A stretch of 64,000 bases of DNA. Source: QHWT01 sp963755695 (lineage in GTDB: Bacteria; Acidobacteriota; Vicinamibacteria; Vicinamibacterales; 2-12-FULL-66-21). Of this stretch, positions 9,151 to 23,993 are shown in pieces. The notes beneath the pieces are model-generated. The model saw nothing but the letters and a program-made list of their open reading frames with translations, was not told where the DNA came from and did not search any database. Both the position numbers and the translations under genes were made by a program. Within the stretch, counting starts at the first letter, position 1; every line of letters starts with the position of its first letter. The DNA lies in the NCBI GenBank assembly GCA_963755695.1, contig CAVWLB010000010.1:1984001-2048000 (forward strand), given 5' to 3'.

Positions 9151-9224
9151 AAGATGAGCCCCAGCCCGTAAGCCATCGGCCCTGAGCCGGCCTCGAGTCA
9201 TGAGCCCTGAGCCCTAAGACACCT
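9151..9224. repeat. GAGCCCT-type 7-bp repeat tract between ADOP 1 and ADOP 2
   Basis: The 74-bp spacer contains degenerate GAGCCC/TGAGCCCT units in the same orientation as the genes. A related TTGAGCC tract is at 51784-51862. Confidence 0.6.
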
Positions 9225-11648
9225 ATGACTGACATTCGCTACGCCATCCGCACCCTCCTCAAGAGCCCCGGCTTCACCTCCATCGCGCTGCTGACCATCG
9301 CCCTGGGAATCGGGGCGAACACGGCAATCTTCAGCGTCGTCAACGGCGTGCTGTTGCGACCGTTACCATTCAAGGATGAGGCGCGAATCGTGCGCGTGTG
9401 GCGCCCGACGGCGGACGAATCGCACGGCAATCACTCGGCCGGCGACTTTCTCGACATTCAGCGCGAGAATCGCACGCTTGCCGCGATTGCCGGCATCCGC
9501 AGCGACCTTTTCGCGGTGTCCGGGACGCCGGGAGAGCCAGTGCAGCTGCAAGGCGCATGGGTGACCATCGACTTCTTCGACGTCCTCGGCACGCCGGCGG
9601 CGGTCGGCCGCACCTTCACACGTGCGCAGGACGGGGCGGCAGCCGTTCGGTTCGTCGTCCTGAGCCAGCGCGCGGCCCAGCAGGTGTTCGGCGACGATTC
9701 CGGCGTGGCGGGTCGCGCGATCCGGTTGAACGCGCAACCCTACACGGTGGTCGGCGTAATGCCATCGGGATTTCAGTGGCCCGAAGGCGCCATGCTGTGG
9801 ATTCTTTCCTCGAAGCCCGTGCCGCCGTCGCCGATTGAGGTGAAGGACGTCGATGCGCTCACCGTGCGCGACGTGAATTACTTCGAAGCGATCGCCCGGC
9901 TCAAACCCAACGCGTCGCTCGCCGACGCGCAGAACGATCTGCACGTCGTCGCCGCCAACATCAGGCGCGAGCACGCGCAATCGAGCGGCAACCGCGACAT
10001 CAGTCTGGTGCCGCTCCGCGACGACATCGTCGGTGACGTGCGCGAAGCGCTGCTCGTGCTTCAGGGCGCCGTCGGATTGGTCCTGCTCATCGCGTGCGCC
10101 AACGTCTCCAGCCTGTTGATCGCCCGAGCGACCGGCCGGAAACGCGAACTGGCGATTCGATCGGCGCTCGGTGCAAGCCGCCTGCGTTTGATCAATCAAC
10201 TGCTCGCCGAGAGTTTCACGCTCGGCATTGCCGGTGGATTCCTCGGCCTGCTTGCCGGCTCGTGGCTGACCACGCTGCTGGTAAGAATCCTGCCGGAGGG
10301 GGTACCGCGCGCTCAGGCAATCACCCTCGACCGAACCGTCGCTCTCGTGACGGTGGCGGCTTCGCTCGCGACCGGCGCGCTGTTCGGCCTGCTGCCCGCC
10401 TGGCAGGCCTCTCGGACGAACGCGGTCACGAGCATCAAGCAGGGCGGCGATCGAGGCTCCGGGCGCGCCCGCGGACGCACCGCGCTGGTCGTCATCGAGG
10501 TGGCGCTCACACTCGTCTTGCTGGTTGCAGCCGGACTGCTCACCAACAGCTTCCTCCGGCTGCAGCGGGTCGATCCGGGATTCCAACCAGCGCACGTCAC
10601 GCTCGCGCAGTTGAACCTGCCGCAGTCCCGTTATCCCACATCGGCGCTTCAAACCGGCTTGTATCGCCGCGTGATCGAGGGGCTCAGCGGCCGGCCCGAA
10701 CTGCAGTACGTCGGCGTCGGCTTCCCGGGACCGCTCCGAGGCAGCAACGCGAGCGGGACATTCTTCATCGAAGGCCGGCCGGTGCCGGCTACTCGTGCCG
10801 AACGTCCGTTCGCGCACCTCGGAAGCGTGTCCGGCGGCTACTTCGCGGCGATGGGCATCCCGCTCGTCTCAGGACGCACGTTCAACAGCAACGACCGGGA
10901 AGATACGCCAGCCGTCGTGATCGTCAGCACCGCGCTGGCGCGGAAGTATTGGCCCGGAGAAAACCCCATTGGCAAACATCTGCGCTTCGACGACAACCCG
11001 AAAGAGCCCTGGGCCACGATCGTCGGGGTCGTCGGCGACGTGCGGCAACTCGGCCTGAGTCACGAGCCACCACCGCTGCTATACCTTCCGTACGAACAGT
11101 TCGGCCTGCCGTTCACCAACGTGTTCGTCCGGAGCACGCTGCCGACCAATACCGTCACCTCGCTCCTTCGCAGCCAGGTGATCTCGATCGACCCGGATCT
11201 TCCGGTTGTCGACGTGACCACGCTGCAGTCGGTGATGGACCGTTCCGTCGACGACCCGCGTTTCCGGACCGTCCTGATCGGCCTGTTCGCGCTGCTCGCG
11301 CTGGTGCTTGCCGCCGTCGGCGTGTACGGCCTGATCAGTTACTCTGTTACCCAACGGACGCGTGAGATTGGGATCCGTGTCGCGCTCGGCGCACAGCCCC
11401 GACAGGTGCTCGCACCGGTTATTCGTGAAGGGATCGTCCTGGCGATGTCGGGAGTCGCGATCGGACTGGTAGGCGCGCTTGCCTTGACCCGCCTGCTCGC
11501 GAGCTTTCTGTTCGGCATCGGCACAACCGACCCGACGACGTTCATCGGTGTATCGGTGATTCTCGTGCTCGTCGCGCTCCTGGCCAGCTATATTCCATCG
11601 CGACGCGCTCTACGAGTGGATCCACTGATCGCCTTGCGTACCGAGTGA
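9225..11648 (+). CDS. ADOP-family ABC permease 2
   Basis: An 807-residue intact copy. MTDIRYAIRTLLKSPGFT precedes helix 1 (IALGIGANTAIFSVVNGVLL). The central block starts near residue 280 (AVGLVLLIACANVSSLLIARATGRKRELAIRSALGAS), and the second FtsX block (LVLAAVGVYGLISYSVTQRTREIGIRVALGAQ) sits near 690, ending LRVDPLIALRTE. It differs from the other copies by reading NVSSLL where they have N(I/V)ANLL. The 12-bp gap to ADOP 3 supports one transcript for at least these two. Substrate unknown. Confidence 0.93.
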   Translation: MTDIRYAIRTLLKSPGFTSIALLTIALGIGANTAIFSVVNGVLLRPLPFKDEARIVRVWRPTADESHGNHSAGDFLDIQRENRTLAAIAGIRSDLFAVSGTPGEPVQLQGAWVTIDFFDVLGTPAAVGRTFTRAQDGAAAVRFVVLSQRAAQQVFGDDSGVAGRAIRLNAQPYTVVGVMPSGFQWPEGAMLWILSSKPVPPSPIEVKDVDALTVRDVNYFEAIARLKPNASLADAQNDLHVVAANIRREHAQSSGNRDISLVPLRDDIVGDVREALLVLQGAVGLVLLIACANVSSLLIARATGRKRELAIRSALGASRLRLINQLLAESFTLGIAGGFLGLLAGSWLTTLLVRILPEGVPRAQAITLDRTVALVTVAASLATGALFGLLPAWQASRTNAVTSIKQGGDRGSGRARGRTALVVIEVALTLVLLVAAGLLTNSFLRLQRVDPGFQPAHVTLAQLNLPQSRYPTSALQTGLYRRVIEGLSGRPELQYVGVGFPGPLRGSNASGTFFIEGRPVPATRAERPFAHLGSVSGGYFAAMGIPLVSGRTFNSNDREDTPAVVIVSTALARKYWPGENPIGKHLRFDDNPKEPWATIVGVVGDVRQLGLSHEPPPLLYLPYEQFGLPFTNVFVRSTLPTNTVTSLLRSQVISIDPDLPVVDVTTLQSVMDRSVDDPRFRTVLIGLFALLALVLAAVGVYGLISYSVTQRTREIGIRVALGAQPRQVLAPVIREGIVLAMSGVAIGLVGALALTRLLASFLFGIGTTDPTTFIGVSVILVLVALLASYIPSRRALRVDPLIALRTE

Positions 11649-11660
11649 GAGTCATCCGTC

Positions 11661-14081
11661 ATGATCAACGACTTGCGTTATGCCCTGCGCGGCCTCCTGA
11701 GAAAGCCATTATTCACGGTACTCATCATCCTGACCCTGGCATTGGGTGTCGGCGCAAACGCGGCAATCTTCAGCGTCGTCAATGGTGTGTTGCTGCGGCC
11801 GCTCCCCTACCCGCAACCCGAACGGCTGATGATGGTGTGGGTCTACAACCCCCGTCAGGGATTCGACAAGGACGTCGCGACGTATCCAACCTTTATTGAC
11901 TGGCGCACACAAAGCCAAAGCTTCGAGAACCTCGCGGCGTATTTCGGGGCCAGCGTCAGCCTTACCGGCGTGGGCGATCCAGCGCAGCTTCGCGGCGCAC
12001 GGGTTACCTCCTCCTTCTTCTCGATCTTGAACGTTCAACCGGCACTCGGCCGCTGGTTCACCGAGCAGGACGCAACCGCCGGACACGAGCGGGTCGTGGT
12101 TCTCGAACACGGACTGTGGAAACAGCGATTTGGCAGCGATCGCACGATTGTCGGACGCACGATCCAGTTGGGCGGCCGGCCGTATGAAGTGGTTGGCGTG
12201 ATGCCTCAGGGTTTTCAGTATCCCGACGATGCAACGCTGTGGCTGCCGCTCGCGCCGGTCGAACCCTATAAACAGCTCATGGAGTCGCGCGGCTCATTCT
12301 GGCTGAACGTGATCGGCCGGCTGCGCCCGGGCGCGACACAGGCGTCTGCACAGATCGAGATGGATACGATTGCCCGCCGACTCGAGCAACAGTATCCCGA
12401 CTCCAACGCCGGCCAGGGGATCCGGCTGACGTCCTTGCACGACGAAATCGTCGGCGACGTGCGGCGCGCCCTCCTGGTGCTGCTCGGTGCCGTTGGCTGC
12501 GTCCTGCTCATTGCGTGTGCCAATGTCGCCAATCTGCTGTTGACGCGAGCGACCGGGCGTCAAAGGGAGATCGCGATCCGTGCGGCCCTCGGTGCGCAGC
12601 GGCTCCGAATCGTCCGGCAACTCCTGACCGAAAGCCTGGTCCTCGCGCTGGTCGGCGCAGCGGCCGGATTGTTGCTGGCGACCTGGGGTGTGGCGGCGCT
12701 TCAGGAGGCCGCCCCCACGAACATCCCTCGACTGACGTCGATCAACATCGACCTCCCGGTCCTTCTCTTTACGCTGATCGTCGCGCTTGTCACCGGCGTG
12801 ATCTTCGGAATCGCACCCGCATGGCAGAGCGCCTCGGCAAACCAGTCGGACGCCTTGAAGGAAGGCGGCCGGACGGGTGGCGAGGGGGCGCGAGGACGTC
12901 GGGTTCGCAACCTGCTGGCGGTTGTCGAAGTGGCGGTCGCACTCGTGCTGCTCGTCGGCGCCGGACTTCTCGCGCGTTCGTTTGCCGCGATTGCCCGGAC
13001 CGATCTCGGCTTCAATCCACGGAACGTGCTGGTGCTCCAGCTCGATCTGCCCCGACAGAAGTACACAGAGGATCAACGGATCGTGCAGTTCTACCAGCAA
13101 CTGAGCGAGCGAGTGGCGGCAATGCCCGGCGTGCGCTCGGTGGGGCTGGGATCGTCGGTGCTGCTGGGCAGGCTCCCGAACTCCTCCACGCTGATCGTTG
13201 AAGGACGGCCGGTCCCGCGCGATGCGGTGAACATTCCAGTGCCGTACGACACGGTCACCAATGGATACTTCGCAACGCTCGGCATCCCGCTGACTCGGGG
13301 CCGTCTGTTCGGGCCGGAAGATACGCCGACCGCGCCCAGCCGCGTGGTCGTCAACGAAGCCTTCGTCCGTCGATTCTTCCCGGCCGAGGAGCCCCTCGGC
13401 AAACGCGTGACCTTCAACGGCCCTCAAGACAAGAACATCCAGTGGTACACGATTGTCGGCGTGGTCGCCGACACGCGCCGCGGCGGCGTCGATCGTCCGG
13501 CATGGGCGGAGCTGTATTTTCCGCTGACTCAGTCAGCCGATCCCCGGCTGATGGTGCTGATGCGGACGGCGGGAGACCCGATCTCGGTGGCGCGCGCTGC
13601 GCAGGAGCAGGTGTGGGCCATCGACGCTGGACAGCCAGTCGCCAGCGTCAGGACGCTCGAAGAGATCGTGGCCCGCGTCCAGGCCAACCGCCGCTTCACG
13701 ATGCTGCTGCTTGGCGTGTTCGCGACTGTCGCGCTGGTTCTGGCCACGGTTGGGATCTACGGCGTGATCGCCTATTCGACCGCGCAGCGGACGCAGGAGA
13801 TCGGGATCCGCGTGGCGCTCGGGGCGGCGCGCAGCGACGTATTGAGGATGGTGTTGAGCGACGGACTTCGTATCGGCGTACTCGGCAGCGTCATTGGTAT
13901 CGCCGCGGCAGCGGCAATGAGCCGCCTGCTCTCGGGACTGCTCTTCGGCGTCTCGCCGCACGACCCACTGACCTTCGTCGTTCTCCCGGCCGCCCTGCTG
14001 ATTGTCGCCGCGCTGGCCAGCCTGATTCCCGCACGCCGTGCGCTCGCGATCGAACCAGTCAGGGCGCTTCGGGCGGAATGA
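11661..14081 (+). CDS. ADOP-family ABC permease 3
   Basis: An 806-residue intact copy, last of the tandem. Helix 1 reads LALGVGANAAIFSVVNGVLL, the central block reads AVGCVLLIACANVANLLLTRATGRQREIAIRAALGAQ (from about 272), and the C-terminal block reads TVGIYGVIAYSTAQRTQEIGIRVALGAA, ending LAIEPVRALRAE, where LRVDP has become LAIEP. Copies 1-3 are all different in their periplasmic parts, which suggests separate ligands or partners and not a recent duplication. A GGCTTC repeat tract follows the stop directly. Confidence 0.93.
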   Translation: MINDLRYALRGLLRKPLFTVLIILTLALGVGANAAIFSVVNGVLLRPLPYPQPERLMMVWVYNPRQGFDKDVATYPTFIDWRTQSQSFENLAAYFGASVSLTGVGDPAQLRGARVTSSFFSILNVQPALGRWFTEQDATAGHERVVVLEHGLWKQRFGSDRTIVGRTIQLGGRPYEVVGVMPQGFQYPDDATLWLPLAPVEPYKQLMESRGSFWLNVIGRLRPGATQASAQIEMDTIARRLEQQYPDSNAGQGIRLTSLHDEIVGDVRRALLVLLGAVGCVLLIACANVANLLLTRATGRQREIAIRAALGAQRLRIVRQLLTESLVLALVGAAAGLLLATWGVAALQEAAPTNIPRLTSINIDLPVLLFTLIVALVTGVIFGIAPAWQSASANQSDALKEGGRTGGEGARGRRVRNLLAVVEVAVALVLLVGAGLLARSFAAIARTDLGFNPRNVLVLQLDLPRQKYTEDQRIVQFYQQLSERVAAMPGVRSVGLGSSVLLGRLPNSSTLIVEGRPVPRDAVNIPVPYDTVTNGYFATLGIPLTRGRLFGPEDTPTAPSRVVVNEAFVRRFFPAEEPLGKRVTFNGPQDKNIQWYTIVGVVADTRRGGVDRPAWAELYFPLTQSADPRLMVLMRTAGDPISVARAAQEQVWAIDAGQPVASVRTLEEIVARVQANRRFTMLLLGVFATVALVLATVGIYGVIAYSTAQRTQEIGIRVALGAARSDVLRMVLSDGLRIGVLGSVIGIAAAAAMSRLLSGLLFGVSPHDPLTFVVLPAALLIVAALASLIPARRALAIEPVRALRAE

Positions 14082-14084
14082 AAG

Positions 14085-14165
14085 ATGGCTTCGGGCTTCA
14101 GGCTTCGGGCTTCAGGCTTCAGGCTCAAATTCGGAGCCCGAAGCCCGAAGCCCGAAGCCCTTTCA
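14085..14165. repeat. GGCTTCG/GGCTTCA 7-8 bp tandem repeat with inverted half
   Basis: Directly after the ADOP 3 stop: five near-identical GGCTTC(A/G) units, then about four GAAGCCC units, the reverse complement of the first half. The tract could fold into a hairpin and act as a terminator, though no T-run follows. Confidence 0.7.
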
Positions 14166-14274
14166 GAATCGAACCCCCAGCGACATCAGATACGTACGTC
14201 CGGCGGACGTGAGAGCGATTGAACGGACAGCGCTCCTCAACTCACGCAGTCGTGGATTCCGCCCTCAGGTGGCG

Positions 14275-14886
14275 TCAGCGCGGCGCTGACGGCGGAATGA
14301 TCGAGACCTCGTACACAGCGATGTCCGTCGGTGGTGTGCCCGTAGTCAGAAGCAACTCGTACGAACCGGTCGTCAGCACATCCGACGCAAGGTTGGTGAT
14401 GACGGCGGGTTTCGCGCTCACCTCACCGGGACGAAGCGATGCGCGCGACCAGAGCATTTCTCCGCTGGTCCACGAGCGCAGCGTGATCGCGAACCTTCGA
14501 TCGAGTGGCGTTCTCGGTGGCAGCAGCAGGCGCAACTCCACGACCGGGGCCGCCGTCGAGGGGACCGCCAGTTCGGGGCCTCGGGAGGATCGCGTCTTGA
14601 GAGGCGTCAGCGTCAGGGTTGGATTCGTGGCTGACGCCGCCGCGTGGCGTTCGCGTCCGAGTTGCAGCATGTACGATTCGCGCGCCGCTCGCTCGCGGAC
14701 AAGCGAGGCCTCCGTCTGCTCACGGTCGCGCGTCGCCTGCTGCGCCGCCGCCCGCGCTTCCTCGAGCGAGCGCCGGGCGCGCACCAGGGTAACGCCGGTC
14801 CACGTACTGATCGCGATCAGCGCCACGCCGCAGATCACGAATGTCCACTGGATCGCCGGCCGATCGAGGCCCGAGACATTGCGCAC
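14275..14886 (-). CDS. Single-pass membrane protein with coiled coil, unknown function
   Basis: Starting at the GTG at 14886, the protein has one N-terminal hydrophobic helix (WTFVICGVALIAISTW, about residues 14-30), a charged Arg/Glu/Ala-rich helical segment (RRSLEEARAAAQQATRDREQTEASLVRERAA) that should form a coiled coil, then a beta-rich C-terminal domain with LRLLLPPRTPLDRRFAITLRSW and ending VYEVSIIPP. Longer upstream starts would run into the divergent BNR gene. A TAAGAT sequence seven bases before the GTG fits the leaderless pattern seen elsewhere. The architecture resembles proteins encoded beside ECF sigma factors, but none is present here. Function unknown. Confidence 0.6.
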   Translation of the reverse strand: MRNVSGLDRPAIQWTFVICGVALIAISTWTGVTLVRARRSLEEARAAAQQATRDREQTEASLVRERAARESYMLQLGRERHAAASATNPTLTLTPLKTRSSRGPELAVPSTAAPVVELRLLLPPRTPLDRRFAITLRSWTSGEMLWSRASLRPGEVSAKPAVITNLASDVLTTGSYELLLTTGTPPTDIAVYEVSIIPPSAPR

Positions 14887-14975
14887 GCGCCTGATCTTAA
14901 CAGGGGTGAATCGTTCACGTAGCGCACACCCGCAGCGGTAACGGTCAGCGCTGCCGAATCGGATAGACTCTCCAC

Positions 14976-18173
<3,198 letters not shown>

Positions 18174-18228
18174 TCCGCGATGAACGCTCGGTCCCGATCA
18201 GAGCGTTCCCGAACCGGGAGTCAGATCC

Positions 18229-18858
18229 ATGGGTGAAGCGGCGGGGTTCACGGTCAAGTCCGGCTGGGCCAGCACGGTCCTGGTCACGGGCTCTGCCGCC
18301 TCCATCCAGGTGATCGATAGCCGCCGGATCGAGCTGAGCGATCCGGCTATCCCGGAGTCCCGTCAGCCATATCATGCCGGCTTCGGAACGGCCCGAGCGA
18401 GCGGTGCCGAGCTCTCGCGGCTGGTCTCAGCGGTCGAGCGGTTCGGGCGTGAATCGGTGACCGGAACGATCGATCGATACCGGCGCGACGGCCATCAGCT
18501 CCGCGGCCTCGGCATCGTCGTCGGGAGCACGGTCGATCCGGACACGATCGGCAACGCGCACATTCGGATTCATGCGCTCGAAGGGCGGCTGTTTCGGCAG
18601 ATCGTCGAAACCGCTGCCGCCGAGCGTCAGGTCCGGTGCTGGATCTGGCGCGAAAAGGAACTGTATGCAATCGCCGCCGGCTCGCTTCACCGACAGGAGT
18701 CAGACCTGCGGAAGGTGCTCACCGCGTGCGGCGACAGCTCCTCGGGTTCATGGCGCGCAGAACACAAGGCCGCGACGCTGGCCGCGTGGCTCGTGCTGGC
18801 CGGAGTTGCAGAACGCAAGACGATTGCGGAGACGAAGAAACAGAAAATCCGGTCGTAG
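18229..18858 (+). CDS. Hypothetical protein, 209 aa
   Basis: A soluble alpha/beta protein with no signal peptide. It has a clear strand pattern: GFTVKSGWASTVLVTG, RRIELSDPAIPESRQPYHAGFG, then LRGLGIVVGSTVDPDTIGNAHIRIHALEGRLFRQIVETAAAE, and a C-terminal helical part with an Ala-rich LAAWLVLAGVAE segment. The motifs SDPA-PE-RQPYHAG and GNAHIR-HA-EG-LFR look conserved enough to be family signatures, but I do not recognise the family. It lies 55 bp after the BNR gene and is convergent with the TMEM175-like gene (10-bp gap). Its frame is intact although the gene before it is heavily frameshifted. Confidence 0.75.
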   Translation: MGEAAGFTVKSGWASTVLVTGSAASIQVIDSRRIELSDPAIPESRQPYHAGFGTARASGAELSRLVSAVERFGRESVTGTIDRYRRDGHQLRGLGIVVGSTVDPDTIGNAHIRIHALEGRLFRQIVETAAAERQVRCWIWREKELYAIAAGSLHRQESDLRKVLTACGDSSSGSWRAEHKAATLAAWLVLAGVAERKTIAETKKQKIRS

Positions 18859-18867
18859 GTCGGGCGC

Positions 18868-19461
18868 TCAGACGCGGTTCTCTTCGGCGCGCTTGATCCT
18901 GGCTTCGATCCGCGAATCCGGTACCAGCCACATGAGCGCGACCACCACGTAGATCGCATCGGCGATCCACGGGTGCGTAAAGGCCGACGGAATCGCAACG
19001 CCATAGAGCACCACGGATACGATCCCCTTGACCTCCTGTCCCACGGCCTCGGCGAGGGTCGAATCGGCCCCTTCGCTGGCGATGATGGTCCGTTCGAGGA
19101 TGTAGTAGGCGATGCCGGCGAGCAGCAACACCGCGCCGTAGGCCGAGGTCGGAAGCGGCGCATTGTGGGTCTCGCCCATCCACGCTGTCGCAAAGGGCAC
19201 GAGCGACAGCCAGAACAGCAGGTGCAGGTTCGCCCACAGCACGCCGCCGGTAATCCGCCTGGTGGCGTGGAACAGGTGATGGTGGTTGTTCCAGTAGATG
19301 CCGAGAAAGACGAAACTGAGCACGTAGGCACAGATCTTCGGGCTCAACTCCATCACCGCGGTCCACGTCGGCTCGTGCGGCGCACGAAGCTCCAGCACCA
19401 TGATGGTGATGAGGATTGCGATCACGCCGTCGCTGAACGCTTCTAGACGCCCTTTGGACAT
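18868..19461 (-). CDS. TMEM175-family potassium channel-like protein (DUF1211)
   Basis: About 197 residues with six hydrophobic helices. The first helix carries the family selectivity motif RLEAFSDGVIAILITIMVLEL (FSDG then a Thr), as in bacterial TMEM175 potassium channels, which assemble as tetramers. Later segments YWNNHHHLFH and the WMGETHNA loop also fit. The ATG at 19461 gives the typical MSKGRLEAFSDG start; a GTG at 19494 would add 11 residues and overlap the divergent promoter at 19488-19516. It is adjacent to, and divergent from, the lactate permease gene. Confidence 0.9.
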   Translation of the reverse strand: MSKGRLEAFSDGVIAILITIMVLELRAPHEPTWTAVMELSPKICAYVLSFVFLGIYWNNHHHLFHATRRITGGVLWANLHLLFWLSLVPFATAWMGETHNAPLPTSAYGAVLLLAGIAYYILERTIIASEGADSTLAEAVGQEVKGIVSVVLYGVAIPSAFTHPWIADAIYVVVALMWLVPDSRIEARIKRAEENRV

Positions 19462-19487
19462 TGAATGTGCGCCAATCTGCAGTCGAG

Positions 19488-19516
19488 TTGACACTACTAT
19501 GGCGAGCGGATAAAAC
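19488..19516 (+). promoter_or_regulatory. Sigma70-type promoter TTGACA-N17-TAAAAC
   Basis: TTGACA at 19488-19493, a 17-bp spacer and TAAAAC at 19511-19516. The GTG start of the lactate permease is at 19526, nine bases after the -10, so the transcript would have almost no leader. No ribosome-binding site is present. Confidence 0.6.
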
Positions 19517-19525
19517 CGACGCCGC

Positions 19526-21214
<1,689 letters not shown>

Positions 21215-21222
21215 CCCGCACG

Positions 21223-21249
21223 CGGCATGGCGCTCGCAGAGGCATGCCG
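21223..21249. terminator. Weak hairpin after lactate permease
   Basis: CGGCATG at 21223-21229 and its exact complement CATGCCG at 21243-21249 form a short stem with a 13-nt loop just after the stop codon. No T-run follows, so termination is only possible. Confidence 0.25.
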
Positions 21250-21412
21250 GGCCGGCCGCCTCACGCCGCCGGCGCGTAGGGTAGGAACGCTCGAAAACGT
21301 CAACAAAAATCCCGCTCGATGCGTCTAACCTCTCAATTTGCGACATTCGGAACGCTGTCCGTCTCCGGTCAGTGGAGTGGTCGCAAGCGAACACCGCCAA
21401 ACGAGACCGACA

Positions 21413-23910
21413 ATGTTTGAGTCCTTTTTGAAAGACCTGAAGCATTCGCTGCGGATGTTCGCGCAGAGCCCGGCGTTCACGCTGGCGGCGGTCGCCGCGC
21501 TCACGCTCGGCATCGGCGCCAACACCGCGATCTTCTCGGTCGTCAACGCCGTGCTGCTGAAGCCGGTCGCCGTGCCCGATCCGGATCGCGTCGTGGTCTT
21601 CATGAACGTCGTCGCCGCGCGGCTCCGGGCCCGGCGGCCTCGCCGGCCAAGTTCGCGCACTACCGGCAGCAGACCGACGTCGTCGCAGGACGTGTCGGCG
21701 TTCAACACCGGCGTGATGAACTACACCGGCGGCAGCTTCCCCGAGCAGCTGCGGTCCGGACGCGTGTCGGCCGACTTCTTCAAGCTGGTCGGCGCGCCGG
21801 TCGCTGCTCGGACGCAGCTTCACCGCCGACGAGGATCGTGCCGAGCGGGCCGCGAGTCACGGTGATCAGCCGGCGGCTCTGGGAGACGCGCTTCAACGCC
21901 GATCCCGAACATCGTCGGCAAGACGCATCTCGCTCGGCGGCGAGCCGTACACGATCGTCGGCGTGCTCGGACGACGTTCGACTTCCGGGAGTTCGGCCCG
22001 ACGCCGCAGGTCTGGATGCTCTTCCAGTTCGATCCCAACACGACCGACCAGGGGCACTACTTCCAGGTCGATGGGCCGGCTGAAGCCGGGCGTCACGCTG
22101 CAGCAGGCGAATGCGCGGCTGCAGGGCGTCGGCCGAAGGACTTCCGCGCGAAGTTCCCGCAACGCGCTCGGGCCGCAGAACACGTTCGGCGTGCAGACCG
22201 ATCCGCGACGTGATCGTCCGCGGCGACGTCAAGCAGTCGCTGCTCGTCTACGGCGGCGCGGTCAGCTTCGTGCTGCTGATCGCCTGCGCCAACGTCGCGA
22301 ACCTGCTGCTGGTGCGCGCGACCGGACGCCGCCGCGAGATCGCGATCCGCGCCGCGATCGGCGGCTCGCGCGGCCGCATCATCCGCCAGCTGCTGACCGA
22401 GAGCGTCGTGCTGTCGCTCGCCGGCGGCGTGCTCGGGCTGTTCGTCGGCTGGGCCGGCATCCGCGCGCTGCTCTCGGTCAACACCGCCGGCCTGCCGCGC
22501 GTCGGCGAGGACGGCGCGCTCGTCGGCCTCGACTGGCGGGTCGTCGCGTTCACGCTCGGCGTCTCGCTCGCGACCGGCATCATCTTCGGCCTGATCCCGG
22601 CGCTGCAGAGCTCGAAGACCGATCTGACGACGACGCTCAAGGAGAGCAGCGGCCGATCGGGCACGGGCTTCCGGCAGAACAAGGTGCGCTCGGTCCTGGT
22701 GGTCGTCGAGGTCGCGCTGGCGCTGGTGCTGCTGATCGGCTCGGCGCTGCTGATCCGCACCGCGGTCGCGCTCGGGCGCGTCGATCCCGGCTTCGACACG
22801 CACAACGTGCTGACGATGCGGATGTCGCTGAAGGGGGCGCAGTTCGAGAAGGCCGAAGCGGTCGAGCAGGTCGTGCGCAACGGCGTCGAGAAGCTGCAGC
22901 ACGATCCCGGCGTCGTCGAACGCGAGCGCCACCTGCTGCGTGCCGCTGCAGGGCGGCTACGGGCTGCCGTTCCGGATCGTCGGCCGCCCGCTCGCCGCCG
23001 ACAGCCAGGGGCCGTTTCACGGCGGCGGCGGCTGGATGACGGTCTCGCCCGGCTACTTCGAGGTGTTCAAGATCCCGGTGAAGCGCGGCCGCACGTTCAA
23101 CGAGCGCGACACGAGCGACGTCGACGCCGGTCGTCGTCATCAACGAGGCGATGGCGAAGCAGTACTGGCCGAAGGCGGATCCGCTGAACGATCGGCTCGT
23201 GATCGGCAAGGGCGTGATGCGCGAGTTCGCGGCCGAAGGCGGAGCGCCAGATCATCGGCGTCGTCGGCCGACATCAAGAGCAACGGGCTCGACAGCGATC
23301 CGCAGCCGCAGATGTTCATCCCGCAGGCGCAGGTGCCCGACGCGGCCAACGCGCTGAACGTCGAGCCTGACGCCGATCGCGTGGATCGTGCGCACGCAGG
23401 TGCCGCCGCAGTCGCTGAGCAGCGCGATCCAGGAGCAGCTGCGCCAGTCGACCGGGCCTGCCGGTCTCCGACGTCGAGTCGATGGACGAGATCGTCTCGC
23501 TGTCGGTGTCGCGGCAGCAGTTCAACATGTGGGTGATGACGGTCTTCGGCGGCTGCGCGCTGCTGCTCGCCGCGATCGGCATCTACGGCCTGATGGCCTA
23601 CTCGGTCGAGCAGCGGACGCAGGAGATCGGCATCCGCCTGGCGCTCGGCGCGCAGGCGTCGCAGGTCGAAGAACATGGTGGTCCGCCAGGGGATGGTGCT
23701 GGCGCTCGTCGGCGTCGTCATCGGCCTCGGCGGCGCGTTCGGGCTGGCGCGGCTCATCACGACGTTCCTGTTCGGCGTCACCGCCGCGGGATCCGATGGT
23801 CTTCATCGGCGTGCCGGTCCTGCTCGCGCTCGTCGCGCTTCGTCGCGGTGTGGCTGCCGGCGCGCCGCGCCAGCCGCGTCGATCCGATCATCGCGCTGCG
23901 GTACGAGTAA
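21413..23910 (+). CDS. ADOP-family ABC permease 4 (frameshifted in this sequence)
   Basis: About 825 residues when reassembled. N-terminus MFESFLKDLKHSLRMF and helix 1 LTLGIGANTAIFSVVNAVLLKP are in frame; the central block (SFVLLIACANVANLLLVRATGRRREIAIRAAIGG) and the second FtsX block (LLLAAIGIYGLMAYSVEQRTQEIGIRLALGA), with the end SRVDPIIALRYE, are in other frames. Breaks occur near 21610, 21642, 21689, 21802, 21837, 21913, 21926 and onwards, then a clean central stretch at 22215-22930, then more breaks. In nearly every case one base after a complete codon restores the family sequence (for example gat then an extra c at 21837). This copy stands alone between the lactate permease and DUF1697 genes. 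Confidence 0.88.
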
Positions 23911-23993
23911 CCCGCTGGTCAGTGCTCGATGCACAGGCTGCTTGCCGTCGTCTGGCATTTTGGGATTCAGCGTTCTGCACGTAGCATTGACCG

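Noticed and set aside
7372..10817. Long minus-strand open frames of 437 and 484 residues opposite the ADOP genes
   Set aside because: Composition is Arg/Gln/Glu/His-rich as expected for antisense of GC-rich membrane genes; no family motif.
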